Shown here piece by piece: positions 53,522-62,168 of a stretch of DNA of 64,000 nt. Made by a program: the position numbers and the translations under genes. The stretch's first letter is position 1; every line of letters begins with the position of its first letter. The DNA comes from Sinosporangium album (GTDB taxonomy: Bacteria > Actinomycetota > Actinomycetes > Streptosporangiales > Streptosporangiaceae), in NCBI RefSeq assembly GCF_900100605.1, contig NZ_FNCN01000008.1, forward strand, positions 186,001 through 250,000, given 5' to 3'. The notes below the pieces were generated by a model. That model was not told where the DNA came from and searched no databases. It saw only the letters and a program-made list of their open reading frames with translations.

Positions 53522-53568
53522 TTGCCCGGGGACGTTGCGAGTCCTAGCGTGAAACAGTCAACGTCCCC
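53522..53568 (+). promoter_or_regulatory. promoter of the HTH regulator with a perfect inverted-repeat operator
   Basis: TTGCCC (53522-53527), a 17-bp spacer and TAGCGT (53545-53550) form a fair promoter. GGGGACGTTG (53528-53537) and CAACGTCCCC (53559-53568) are a perfect 10-bp inverted repeat with centres 31 bp apart, three helix turns. One arm lies between -35 and -10 and the other at the transcription start, an ideal autorepression layout. The regulator starts 25 bp downstream. Confidence 0.7.
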
Positions 53569-53592
53569 CAACGCCCCTGCGGGATCACGCCT

Positions 53593-54414
53593 ATGGCCAA
53601 CGAACGCCTGCGCGCCGCTCTACTTGCCAGCCCCTTCACCGAAGAGGCGCTGGCTGCCCACCTGGGTATCGACCCCAAAAGCGTCCAGCGGTGGATCACC
53701 CGGGACGTCATCCCTCGAAGAGCCACGGCCCATGGGGCGGCGCAAGCCCTGGACGCTCCCCTTGCCTACCTGTGGCCCGAGTTGGCGGTTGACCCTCCCG
53801 CAGCCTCAGAGGCGGAGATCGTACGTCTGTATCCGCACCGCTCGGCCACCCCTCGCCAGCTCTGGCTGGATCTCCTCTCCCGGGCCTCTAGCCACGTGTG
53901 GCTGTTCGCCAACGCGAGCCTCTTCTTGCCGGAGGACAACCCGGAGTCCATCTCCATGCTGATGGACAAGGCCGCGGCTGGCCTCTCAGTACGGATCATG
54001 ATGGGTGACCCAGACACGCCCGAGATGGCGCTGCGTGGTGTGGAAGAGCGGCTCTATGATGCGATCCCCGGCAGGATAAGGATGGCCCTGGCCTACTACA
54101 GCCCATTGATCGACGTACCCGGCATCGAGTTCCGGCTGCACCGGACTTCTTTATACAACTCGATCTTCCGCTACGACGACGAGATGCTCGTCAACCAGCA
54201 CATCTATGGCACCTACGGCTACATCGCACCGATCCTGCACCTGAGGCGGATCGACGGAGGAGACTTCTTCGACACCTACCAAAGGAGTTTCGAGCGGGTG
54301 TGGGAATCGGCGTATCCGATCCAGGAGTCGAACTTCCACAGGCAAAGGCAGATCCGCCTAGCCGACTGCGCTGCGTCGGCTACGCCACAGCCGCCCGAGC
54401 TTGAATCGCGCTGA
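53593..54414 (+). CDS. HTH regulator with C-terminal sensor domain (XRE/DUF5919-like)
   Basis: 273 aa. The N-terminal HTH is TEEALAAHLGIDPKSVQRWITRD (read as two parts, helix pair at residues 15-37). The C-terminal domain (about 90-250) contains SRASSHVWLFANASLFLPED, VRIMMGDPDTPE, and YNSIFRYDDEMLVNQHIYG, a phospholipase-D-like pattern without an obvious HKD pair. Similar actinomycete proteins are labelled DUF5919. It is divergent from the nine-gene operon and probably controls it and itself. Confidence 0.82.
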   Translation: MANERLRAALLASPFTEEALAAHLGIDPKSVQRWITRDVIPRRATAHGAAQALDAPLAYLWPELAVDPPAASEAEIVRLYPHRSATPRQLWLDLLSRASSHVWLFANASLFLPEDNPESISMLMDKAAAGLSVRIMMGDPDTPEMALRGVEERLYDAIPGRIRMALAYYSPLIDVPGIEFRLHRTSLYNSIFRYDDEMLVNQHIYGTYGYIAPILHLRRIDGGDFFDTYQRSFERVWESAYPIQESNFHRQRQIRLADCAASATPQPPELESR

Positions 54415-55108
54415 CCCCCTGCACAAGAGCCGCCGCGTCAACCAGGTCAGGGAGGGCTACCTCGGCCCCTTCGGCCAAGAGCTCCTCCACCGTATTCGGC
54501 CCGGAGGCTACCCCGATCGCGATCGCACCACCGTTGCGTGCTGCCTGGATGTCGCGGACAGTGTCGCCGATCAGAATGGTCGTTGACGCCCGAAGGTCCA
54601 CGCCGTACTTGGCGCGAGCCCGTTCGCGGGCTACTTCCACCAGGTTGGCGCGCACGATGTCGTCTGAGCCGTACCCGCCAACCTCGAAGTCGAGACCGTG
54701 GTGGAGCTCGAACGCCTCAACCTTCACAAAGGCGTTGGGCTGAATGTTGCCCGTCAGCACCGACTGAATGACTCCCGAGATGCCGCTGAGCGCCGTGATC
54801 GCCTCACGCGCGCCGGGCAGTCCGTAACCTAGCTCACGCAGGCGCTCGCGGCGCGCAGCCAGCGAAGCCCGCAGGGCCTCGGGAATCATCGTTGCGTGCG
54901 AGTCGGTGACCTCGATCCCATGTCGCACCAGAAGGTTCGTCATGATCTCCAGGTCGGTACGACCGTCAGTCTCAGCTCGATATTCTGCGGGCTGCCCGGT
55001 GACCAACTCGAACGCGCCGGCGTACGTCTCCTTGCTCACGCCGCCGTTCTCGATAAGCGTGTGGTCAACATCCCACAACACCAGCACAGCAGGTACGTCC
55101 GCGGTCAT
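54380..55108 (-). CDS. HAD-superfamily phosphatase
   Basis: 242 aa. Motif I is LWDVDHTLIENG, with motif II at SVLTGN and motif IV at LIGDTVRDIQAARNGG; the cap is alpha-helical as in phosphoglycolate phosphatase and beta-phosphoglucomutase. It overlaps the 3' end of the HTH gene by 35 bp, tail to tail. The substrate is unknown. It may belong functionally to the neighbouring operon (inference). Confidence 0.88.
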   Translation of the reverse strand: MTADVPAVLVLWDVDHTLIENGGVSKETYAGAFELVTGQPAEYRAETDGRTDLEIMTNLLVRHGIEVTDSHATMIPEALRASLAARRERLRELGYGLPGAREAITALSGISGVIQSVLTGNIQPNAFVKVEAFELHHGLDFEVGGYGSDDIVRANLVEVARERARAKYGVDLRASTTILIGDTVRDIQAARNGGAIAIGVASGPNTVEELLAEGAEVALPDLVDAAALVQGVSAIQARAAVA

Positions 55109-55161
55109 GGGGTCGTCTCCGATCTGTCGGCGGAGTCCACATCGTAGCCAGAGCTGGTCTC

Positions 55162-55350
55162 TCAGCGCAGAGCGATCGGCCTGCCGCCCGTCGGGGCAAG
55201 GCGCCTGCTCATACGATCAATCATTGCCGGATGGATCATGGCTTCGGAGCGGGCGGGAAGGGTTTCGTAGTCTCGAACCAGGCGGCGGTGGAATATCAGC
55301 CATCCGAGGGTGCGCTCTGCGACCCAGCGCCGGGGCAGGGCGCTAGCCCC
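55162..55350 (-). pseudogene. 3' remnant of an IS5-type transposase
   Basis: About 60 codons ending at a stop at 55162 read [20 protein letters not shown] then [14 protein letters not shown], the end of a transposase of a different IS5 subgroup from the intact element. Upstream of about 55350 the similarity stops abruptly at a hairpin. Only the last Glu of the DDE triad remains, so it is not functional. Confidence 0.85.
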
Positions 55351-55352
55351 TC

Positions 55353-55384
55353 GTATGGCCGTCCTCGCGAAAGGACGGCCATAC
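55353..55384. repeat. 12-bp perfect hairpin at the edge of the transposase remnant
   Basis: GTATGGCCGTCC and GGACGGCCATAC with an 8-nt loop (tcgcgaaa), followed on the plus strand by ACGTTTT. It is either a terminator or a junction scar of the IS remnant. The remaining 55385-55576 has no gene. Confidence 0.6.
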
Positions 55385-55576
55385 ACGTTTTCGGGGGTGC
55401 CCTCGGCTTCCCCGGCCCGACTGAGTCCAAGGCCCAGTGCCCACCCGCCCAGGGGCGGCCAACCGATCGGAAGGCGCCGCCCGGCCAAGGGCCCCCGCCC
55501 CGGGGCGTCAGTCGGACACGTCCTTTCAGCTGGCCAGAGGGCGTCCCCCGGCCAGGGGGTCGCGGGCGTTGGCGGG

Positions 55577-56851
55577 TCAGGGGGTGGGGCGGGGGCTCTG
55601 CTCGGCCCAGAGGAGGGCGGCCAGGCGGCGTAGGAGTGGGCCCGCTTCGGTGAGGTAGCGCGAGGGGACCGCCGGGGAGGCGTCGGAGGGGGTGTCCAGG
55701 GGCAGGTCGACGAGGGCGTAGGCCGCGTCGAAGCCGGCGGCGCGCAGTTCGTCGTCGGCCAGGTCGCGCCGCCCGCACACGGCCACCACGGGCACGCCGG
55801 CCTTGGCCGCCGCCTGGGCGACTCCCGCGGGGGCCTTGCCGCGCAGGGTCTGGCGGTCCAGCGCCCCCTCTCCGGTGATCACCAGCCGCGCGCCCTTCAG
55901 GTGGGTGTCGAATCCGACGAGTTCCAGCAGGTAGTCGATGCCGGGCCTGATCTCGGCTTCCAGGAAGGCCAGGGCGGCGAAGCCCACTCCCCCGGCCGCG
56001 CCCGCCCCCGGCTGCCCTGCCACGCCCATGGGGCGCACGCGGCCGTCGTGCTCGACGGCTCCGACCAGCCCGTGCGTGTGAGCGCAGACGGCGGCGAGCC
56101 TCGCGAGCCCCGCCGAAAGGACGGCCACGTCCTCGGGAGTGGCCCCCTTCTGCGGGGCGTACACGGCCGCCGCCCCCTCGGGGCCGAGCAGCGGGTTGTC
56201 GACGTCCACCACCACCACAAACTCCACCCCCTCGTCGGGGGCCCCATCGTGGCCGTGGCCGTGACCGTGGCCGTGGCCATGGCCGTGACCGTCCGCGGTG
56301 AAGCTCATGAATCCGGTCAGGTCAATGCGGTCCAGGGCCCGGAGGGCGGCGCCGCCGGGGGGCAGCTCCCGCCCGTCGGCGTCCAGCAGCCGCGCGCCGA
56401 GGGCGCTGAGCAGCCCCGCTCCCCCATCGGTGGTGGCGCTGCCGCCGAGGCCGAGGACCACGCGGCGGGCGCCGTGCCGTACGGCATGGGCGATCAGTTC
56501 GCCCGTGCCCCGGGTCGTGGCGGTGAGGGGGGCGGGTGCGCCGGGCAGGCGGCGCAGGCCGGACGCCTCGGCCAGTTCGACGACGGCGATCGGCTGCGCG
56601 GGGTGGCGTGCGTAGGCCGCGGTGATGCGCTCACCGGTCGGGCCGGTCACCTCCACCTCCACCCGGTCGAACCCGGCGGCGACCACCGCGTCGACGGTGC
56701 CGTCGCCCCCGTCGGCGACAGGGACCACGATGGTGCGCACCCCGGCGCCGAGGCCGGCCACGATGTGGCCGGCGGCCTCGGCCGCGCTGAGCGACCCTTT
56801 GAACTTGTCCGGCGCTACGACGACATGGCCGGATGACTCAGACAACTGCAC
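55577..56851 (-). CDS. glycerate kinase with a His-Gly repeat insert
   Basis: 424 aa, slightly longer than the usual 380. It phosphorylates glycerate. It has [51 protein letters not shown] and [19 protein letters not shown], the class of GlxK/GarK. An insert of seven HG dipeptides (about residues 189-203) comes from a 6-bp DNA repeat at about 56248-56290. It may bind metal or be neutral. Confidence 0.92.
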   Translation of the reverse strand: MQLSESSGHVVVAPDKFKGSLSAAEAAGHIVAGLGAGVRTIVVPVADGGDGTVDAVVAAGFDRVEVEVTGPTGERITAAYARHPAQPIAVVELAEASGLRRLPGAPAPLTATTRGTGELIAHAVRHGARRVVLGLGGSATTDGGAGLLSALGARLLDADGRELPPGGAALRALDRIDLTGFMSFTADGHGHGHGHGHGHGHDGAPDEGVEFVVVVDVDNPLLGPEGAAAVYAPQKGATPEDVAVLSAGLARLAAVCAHTHGLVGAVEHDGRVRPMGVAGQPGAGAAGGVGFAALAFLEAEIRPGIDYLLELVGFDTHLKGARLVITGEGALDRQTLRGKAPAGVAQAAAKAGVPVVAVCGRRDLADDELRAAGFDAAYALVDLPLDTPSDASPAVPSRYLTEAGPLLRRLAALLWAEQSPRPTP

Positions 56852-56854
56852 TCC

Positions 56855-56983
56855 CTAAACCCGTGGCTCTATCGTGACGATCGACGCGGAGCCGCCCCCG
56901 GTGTCCCGGCGGCGGACCCCCTGGGCCTCGATGGCCCGGACGATGAGGGCGGCCTCCAGATCGAAAAGCTCCTCGGGTGCCAT
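56855..56983 (-). CDS. possible 42-aa small ORF downstream of the DUF234 ATPase
   Basis: ATG 56983 opens a frame reading MAPEELFDLEAALIVRAIEA and ending VTIEPRV. It is in the same frame as the ATPase, 48 nt beyond that gene's TGA, and the codons in between are also open (..PRLRAAAPYFGT). The composition looks protein-like, but no ribosome binding site is seen. It could be a separate small protein or a lost C-terminal extension. Confidence 0.3.
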   Translation of the reverse strand: MAPEELFDLEAALIVRAIEAQGVRRRDTGGGSASIVTIEPRV

Positions 56984-57031
56984 TGTCCCGAAGTACGGTG
57001 CGGCGGCCCGCAGGCGCGGGAGGTCGGGCGC

Positions 57032-58498
57032 TCAGCCGTAGAGCTCGCCCAGCCCCACCAGCACGACCTCTCCCCGCGCCTCGGCCTCACGCAACTCCTC
57101 GGTGAACCCGGCCGCGGAGTAGCACACGAGACGGGTCCGCTCGGCGTCGTACTTCCCCCCGCGCTTGACGAGTTCGAGCACCCGCCGCAGCCGCTCCAGG
57201 TGGTCCGCCCCCATGGTCTCCCCCCAATTCACCTCGCCGATCGCCAGCAAGGGGGCCTTACCGCCGTCGGCGTGACCGACCGCGGCGACGTCCACCTCGT
57301 GCGTGGTCCTGTTGGCCGGGTCGTTGATCGTGCCGGCCGTGACCTGGGTGGGCCAGTCGCCCAGCGTCTGCTCCGCGGAGTGCAAGGTCCACTCGCGGCA
57401 CAACCTTTCGAAGTGCGGACCGAGCACGTTGCCGGCGAACCTCTGCTTTCCCCGCCGCCAGATCCTCTCAGCCCCCGTACCCCGCAGAAGCTGGGGCCAG
57501 AACGGCCGCATGATGGCGTGGTAGAAGACGAGGAGAGGTTCCTTGATCCGGAAGTCGGTACGGTTGCCTCGGAAGGCGTCCGTTTCACGCATGACGAGGC
57601 CCGCGTCCTCCAGCACCGTCAACGGGTGGGCGAGTTCGTTGCTCTTCCGCCCCACGAAGGCCGCGATGCCTCCCCGCCCGCTGTTGCCGTCGGCGATGGC
57701 ATTGAGCACCGAGTTGTAAAGCGCGCTGTCCCGCAGATCGGGCTCCTCGGCGAGCAGATAGCGCGCCTCCAGGAACATCGGACTGCCCGGCGACATGATC
57801 GCACGTGTGATCCAGTCGTCGAAGTCGCCCAGATCCTTGGGCGCGTCGTATCTGATCATCTCGGTGCGGTAGGCCGGCGTCCCGCCGACGACGGCATGCA
57901 CCAGCACCGCGAGCCGCGGGTCGTTCAATCCCCAGAAGCGCGCCGCGAGCCGGTAATCGAACGTGTCGACGGGGAGGTCCAGGGACGCCCGGCCCCGAAG
58001 CGGAGCGTTGCCGGACAGCAAGCGGCCCATGAACGACATGGCGGAGCCGCACAAAAGCAGCCGAGTGCGCGACTCCACACGTTCGGCCCGCCGGGGAGCA
58101 TAGGCCGCCTGAATGATCGACGGCAGAGCCGGACTGGCTTGGACCAGATAGGGGAACTCATCGATCACCACAGGAACCGGGCGCTCCCTGCCGATCCGGA
58201 GCAGCACGTCGACGACGGTGGACCAGTTCGTCGGCATGAACGGAGCCACCGGATCGAGGTATCGCGTCAACGCATTGCCGATCAGCGCGAGCGACTCGGC
58301 CTCGGTGGCCTCCTGCGCCGAGAAGTAGAACCCTCCCATCTCCTGGCAGAGGGCTGCCAGCAGAAAGCTCTTTCCCTGGCGGCGACGGCCGGAGACAACA
58401 CCGAGAGTGGCACTCGGCTGTTCGTCGCTGGCGAATCGCACCAGGGCTTCCCACTCACGCTCTCGGCCGAACATGTCATCGGGCTTGCGCATCGACAC
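57032..58498 (-). CDS. AAA ATPase with DUF234 C-terminal domain
   Basis: 488 aa. Walker A is SGRRRQGKSFLL and Walker B is VVIDEFPYL. A winged helix (SNELAHPLTVLEDAGLV) follows, then a C-terminal nuclease-like DUF234 region with HEVDVAAVG and LLAIGEVNWGE. The usual E-x-K of that fold reads E-V-N, so nuclease activity is doubtful. The family is archaeal-type STAND-like ATPases of unknown function, spread by transfer. Confidence 0.88.
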   Translation of the reverse strand: MSMRKPDDMFGREREWEALVRFASDEQPSATLGVVSGRRRQGKSFLLAALCQEMGGFYFSAQEATEAESLALIGNALTRYLDPVAPFMPTNWSTVVDVLLRIGRERPVPVVIDEFPYLVQASPALPSIIQAAYAPRRAERVESRTRLLLCGSAMSFMGRLLSGNAPLRGRASLDLPVDTFDYRLAARFWGLNDPRLAVLVHAVVGGTPAYRTEMIRYDAPKDLGDFDDWITRAIMSPGSPMFLEARYLLAEEPDLRDSALYNSVLNAIADGNSGRGGIAAFVGRKSNELAHPLTVLEDAGLVMRETDAFRGNRTDFRIKEPLLVFYHAIMRPFWPQLLRGTGAERIWRRGKQRFAGNVLGPHFERLCREWTLHSAEQTLGDWPTQVTAGTINDPANRTTHEVDVAAVGHADGGKAPLLAIGEVNWGETMGADHLERLRRVLELVKRGGKYDAERTRLVCYSAAGFTEELREAEARGEVVLVGLGELYG

Positions 58499-58675
58499 CC
58501 CGCACTGAGAGAACTGTAGTTATGAGAACTGTACTTCTCTCACCTGCCGCAGAGGGTGGCGGTGGAGAGGGGGGTGACAGACTGGAGAGGCGGGGAGGGG
58601 AAGCGCGGCGGCGTGGGGCCGGGCGTACGGCGGGGCGCGGGTCGGCCGGGGCGTAAGGCGTAAGGTGAGGCCATC

Positions 58676-59515
58676 ATGACGCAGACTCCACTCATCGGCG
58701 GGCACGTGTCCGTCGCCAAGGGGCTGGCCACGGGTGGGCTGGCCTATGCCGACGAGATCGGCGCCGAGGTGATCCAGGTTTTCGTGTCCAATCCGCGGGG
58801 GTGGGCGCTGAGCGCGGGGAAGCCCGCGGAGGACGCCCTCCTGCGCGAGTCGGGGATGCCGGTGTTCGTGCATGCGCCGTACCTCTCGAACTTCGGCTCT
58901 CCGAACGCCGAGACGCTGAAGCTGTCGGCGACGTCGGTGCGCCACTCGCTGCGGCGCGGGGCGGAGATCGGGGCGCGCGGGGTGGTGGTGCATACGGGGT
59001 CGGCGGTCAGCCAGTCGCGTGACGACGCGATGCGCCAACTGCGCGAGCATCTGCTGCCGCTGCTGGACGAGATCCCCGACGATGGGCCGGATCTGCTGTT
59101 CGAGCCGATGGCGGGGCAGGGTGCGATGCTGTGCGCGACGGTGCAGGACGTCGGTCCCTATCTCGACGCGCTGGACTTCCACCCCCGGGCGGGGGTGTGT
59201 CTGGACACCTGCCACGCCTTCGCGGCGGGGCACGACCTCACGGTGGAGGGCGGGCCCGGGCGCATGCTGGAGGCCCTGCACGAGGTGGCGCCGGGGCGCC
59301 TGAAGTTCGTCCACGCCAACGATTCGAAGGATCCGTGCGGGTCGAAGCGCGACCACCACGAGAACATCGGTGCGGGCCTCATCGGCGCCGAGCCGTTCGG
59401 CGAGCTGATGCGGCACCCGCTGGCCGCGGAGGTGCCCGTCTGCATCGAGACGCCCGGCAAGGCCGACAGGCATCGGGAGGACATCGCGCTGCTCAAGAAG
59501 CTGCGCGACGGCTGA
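58676..59515 (+). CDS. nfo: endonuclease IV (AP endonuclease)
   Basis: 279 aa. It cuts abasic sites in base-excision repair. The TIM-barrel zinc ligands appear in FVHAPYLSNFGSP, VVVHTGSAVSQ, LLFEPMAG, GVCLDTCHAFAAGHDL, VHANDSKDPCGSKRDHHENIG and CIETPG. ATG 58676 is preceded by AAGGTGAGG. A long minus-strand frame over the same bases is a shadow. Confidence 0.95.
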   Translation: MTQTPLIGGHVSVAKGLATGGLAYADEIGAEVIQVFVSNPRGWALSAGKPAEDALLRESGMPVFVHAPYLSNFGSPNAETLKLSATSVRHSLRRGAEIGARGVVVHTGSAVSQSRDDAMRQLREHLLPLLDEIPDDGPDLLFEPMAGQGAMLCATVQDVGPYLDALDFHPRAGVCLDTCHAFAAGHDLTVEGGPGRMLEALHEVAPGRLKFVHANDSKDPCGSKRDHHENIGAGLIGAEPFGELMRHPLAAEVPVCIETPGKADRHREDIALLKKLRDG

Positions 59516-59610
59516 CCCGCGCGACCACGGCCCTGCGGCCGCCCCTGCGCGACGGCCGACTCCAGCGAGGCGACGGGATCCCGCCTGAGGGTGGCGCCGC
59601 GGGGACGGGG

Positions 59611-59634
59611 CGCCCGGGTGGTGGCACCCGGGCG
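59611..59634 (+). terminator. hairpin downstream of nfo
   Basis: CGCCCGGGTG-GTGG-CACCCGGGCG is a perfect 10-bp stem about 95 bp after the nfo stop. No T-run. The surrounding 59516-60062 contains no gene I can support. Confidence 0.6.
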
Positions 59635-59776
59635 TGGCGGCGGCGCACCCCCCGACCCCGCCCGGGCCCGCGCCGGCCCAGGGGGGTGTCAGGTGGAGGG
59701 CGACCGCGGCAACCCGCGATCCCGCCGCCCCCGAGTGGCCGGATCCCGGGTCGGCTCTGGCCCCCCGTCACGTCGG

Positions 59777-59821
59777 CGGCCGCCGGTGCCCCTGCCCCCC
59801 GGTCAGGGGCACCGGCGGCCG
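59777..59821. terminator. 18-bp perfect hairpin between convergent genes
   Basis: CGGCCGCCGGTGCCCCTG (59777-59794) pairs fully with 59804-59821 around a 9-nt loop. It lies between nfo and the convergent LytTR regulator, so it may stop transcription from either side. A second small inverted repeat (GTGACCG...CGGTCAC, 59824-59847) follows. Confidence 0.65.
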
Positions 59822-60062
59822 ATGGTGACCGATGGGTTTCCCGGTCACGTGTGGTGCCCGCGCGCACCGGATGATCTGTGAGCCTCGGGCCCGTTGCCGA
59901 TCCGATGTGGCGGGTTCGCCTTCCGACGCGGGAAACACTACGGATGTGATCTTGCGCATGACGCCAAGTTCGCCATGGCGTAGACCAACGGTGTGTAGTC
60001 GGCGACCTACGGGCGAGAGGGGCACGACGAACGGCACACCGCGCACGACGAGTGGTCGCGCG

Positions 60063-60848
60063 TCATGACCGGAGTTCCGGCGGCATCCCTGTCACGTGCG
60101 GTTTCCGATCAAGGGAAGGGGCTTGAACCCGCCGCATGAGTTGCTCGCGGACCTGCCTGGTGTGCCTGCGGCTCACCGTGAGCGTCTCGGCGCCGACACG
60201 GAGCGTCACCCGCCCGCTCTCGTACTTCATCTCGGTCACGTGCCGTATGGAGACCAGGGTGCTGCGGTGTACGCGGATGAAGCCCGCGTTCCGCCAGCGC
60301 CGTTCCAGCGCGGCCAGCGGCATGCGCACGAGGTAGCGGCCGTCCATCGTGTGCAGCCGGACGTAGTCGCCGTGCGCTTCGGCGAACCACACCGCCTGCT
60401 GGGGCACGAACCTCGTGCGTCCTCCGAGCTCGACGGGGATGACGTCGTCGCAGCCGACCTCGGCCGCGGGGGCGGCGACGTCCGTGAGGCGGCGCACCGC
60501 CTCGGCGAGCCGCTCGGCGCGCACGGGCTTGAGCAGATAGTCGACGGCCTTGACCTCGAACGCCTGCACGGCGCAGTCGTCGTGGGCGGTGACGAAGACG
60601 AGCCTGGGCGGGTTCGGGAATCCGCCGATGAGGCGTGCGAGGTCGAGACCGTCGAGGCCCGGCATGCGGATGTCGAGGAAGACCCCGTCGAGCCGCTCGC
60701 CGGCCCCGATCATCTGGACCATGTCCTGGAGGGCGCGGACGCCGTCGGAGGCGGTGGTCACGCTCCCGATCCTGCTGTCGCACCGGAGCAGGAAGGCCAG
60801 TTCGTCCAGGGCGGGAGGCTCGTCGTCGACGGCCAGCACTCGCAGCAT
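60063..60848 (-). CDS. LytTR-family response regulator
   Basis: 261 aa from ATG 60848. The receiver domain has VLAVDDEPPALDEL, the phosphorylatable Asp in GVFLDIRMPGLDGLD, TAHDD and the Lys in DYLLKPV. The LytTR DNA-binding domain (about 150-240) has WFAEAHGDYVRLHTMDGRYLVR in part and GFIRVHRSTLVSIRHV. It is the partner of the sensor kinase upstream, 62 bp away on the same strand. Confidence 0.93.
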   Translation of the reverse strand: MLRVLAVDDEPPALDELAFLLRCDSRIGSVTTASDGVRALQDMVQMIGAGERLDGVFLDIRMPGLDGLDLARLIGGFPNPPRLVFVTAHDDCAVQAFEVKAVDYLLKPVRAERLAEAVRRLTDVAAPAAEVGCDDVIPVELGGRTRFVPQQAVWFAEAHGDYVRLHTMDGRYLVRMPLAALERRWRNAGFIRVHRSTLVSIRHVTEMKYESGRVTLRVGAETLTVSRRHTRQVREQLMRRVQAPSLDRKPHVTGMPPELRS

Positions 60849-60910
60849 GGCGACGAGGTTCCCGCGAGCACGCCCCGACGGCAAGCGGAACGACGGCAAT
60901 GCGCAAAAGA

Positions 60911-62131
60911 CTAACTACGAAGAGTGATGGAGGGCGGGGCTTTCGGCACACGGAACGCGACGGTGGTGCCCCAGCCCGGGGCGGTCCGGATGACGAGGCC
61001 GTGGTCGTCGCCGTAGAGGCCGCGGAGCCGTACGTCCACGTTGGCGATCCCTATCCCCCGGCCGCCGCGGCGCGATCCCGGGGCCGCGGCGAGCAGCCCC
61101 GGCACCCGGCCGGGGTCCATCCCGACCCCGTCGTCGAACACGCTGATATGCGCCTCCGTGCCCGCGTCGCGGACCACCACGAGCACCCGTCCCCGCCCGG
61201 CGCGAGGCGCCAGGCCGTGCCTGACGGCGTTCTCGACGAGCGGCTGGAGGCACAGGTACGGCACGGGCACGGGCATCACCTCCGGGTCGACCTGGACGTC
61301 GAAGACGATCCTCTCGCCGTACCGCGCCCGCTCCAGCACCAGGTAGCGGTCGAGGCAGCGCAGTTCGTCGGCGAACGTGGTGATCTCTCCGGCGCTGCCC
61401 AGGGTGTGCCGGGCGAAGTCGGCGAAATCGGCGACCAGGTCCCGGGCCTGTTCGGGGTCGGTGCGGACCAGCGAGGCGATGGTGGCCAGGGAGTTGCCGA
61501 TGAAGTGCGGTGAGATCTGGGCGGCCAGGGCCCTGGTCTCGGCGGCGAGGACGCGGCGGCGGGACTCGTCGAGCTCGGCCAGCTCCAGCCGGCCCGACAT
61601 CAGCGCGGCGGCCTCGCCAGCGGCGCGTACGGCTTCCGCACTGAGTTCGGCCCCGTAGACGGCGAGCGCTCCGGCGGCTCGGCCGCCCGACATGAGGGGC
61701 ACGACCAGCGCGACCCTCACCCGGCAGTAGGCGTCGCAGCCCGCCGCGGGGGCGAGGTGCGGCCCGCCGGCGCCGAAGGCCGAGGACATGAGGTCCGCCA
61801 ACGCGTCGAGGTGGGTGCGGCTGTGGCCGGCGCAGGCGTCGAAGGCCAGCACCGCGTCCGGGGCCGACAGGTCCGCCGAGGAGAGGGCCACGGCGGTGGC
61901 GCCGAGGAGGGGGCGCAGGCGCCGTACGGCGTGGCGGGCGGCGGGCGCGGTGAGGCCGGAGCGTAACGCGGTGGCGGCCTCGGCGACGGCGTGGAGGGAG
62001 GTGAAGGCGGAGGGAGACTCGCTTCCCCGGGCGGGAGAGGCGCAGCGGCGCGCGGTCAGGAACCCCAGCAGGCCGCTCGTCACGGAGAGGAGGGCATATC
62101 CAGCGGCGGACATGCCCGCGAACCGTAGCAC
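60911..62131 (-). CDS. LytS-type sensor histidine kinase
   Basis: 406 aa (GTG 62131; ATG 62113 is an alternative). One N-terminal membrane helix (AAGYALLSVTSGLLGFLTAR), then a GAF-like domain with a Cys pair (AGCDAYCRVRVAL). The His-kinase phosphoacceptor is AAQISPHFIGNSLATIASLV; it reads PHFIGN rather than the usual PHFLFN. The ATPase part has PLVENAVRHGL, DDGVGMDPGR and GIGIANVDVRLRGLYG. The signal is unknown. Confidence 0.93.
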   Translation of the reverse strand: MLRFAGMSAAGYALLSVTSGLLGFLTARRCASPARGSESPSAFTSLHAVAEAATALRSGLTAPAARHAVRRLRPLLGATAVALSSADLSAPDAVLAFDACAGHSRTHLDALADLMSSAFGAGGPHLAPAAGCDAYCRVRVALVVPLMSGGRAAGALAVYGAELSAEAVRAAGEAAALMSGRLELAELDESRRRVLAAETRALAAQISPHFIGNSLATIASLVRTDPEQARDLVADFADFARHTLGSAGEITTFADELRCLDRYLVLERARYGERIVFDVQVDPEVMPVPVPYLCLQPLVENAVRHGLAPRAGRGRVLVVVRDAGTEAHISVFDDGVGMDPGRVPGLLAAAPGSRRGGRGIGIANVDVRLRGLYGDDHGLVIRTAPGWGTTVAFRVPKAPPSITLRS

Positions 62132-62168
62132 TCCGTGACCGCGCGGGCCTGCCGTTTCCCCGATGCGG

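Noticed and set aside
43804-55350. Composite transposon formed by the two IS5-type elements
   Set aside because: The right-hand remnant belongs to a different IS5 subgroup and lacks matching inverted repeats, so the two cannot have moved the island together.
58520-59473. 317-codon open frame on the minus strand
   Set aside because: Antisense to nfo, whose zinc-site motifs are unmistakable.
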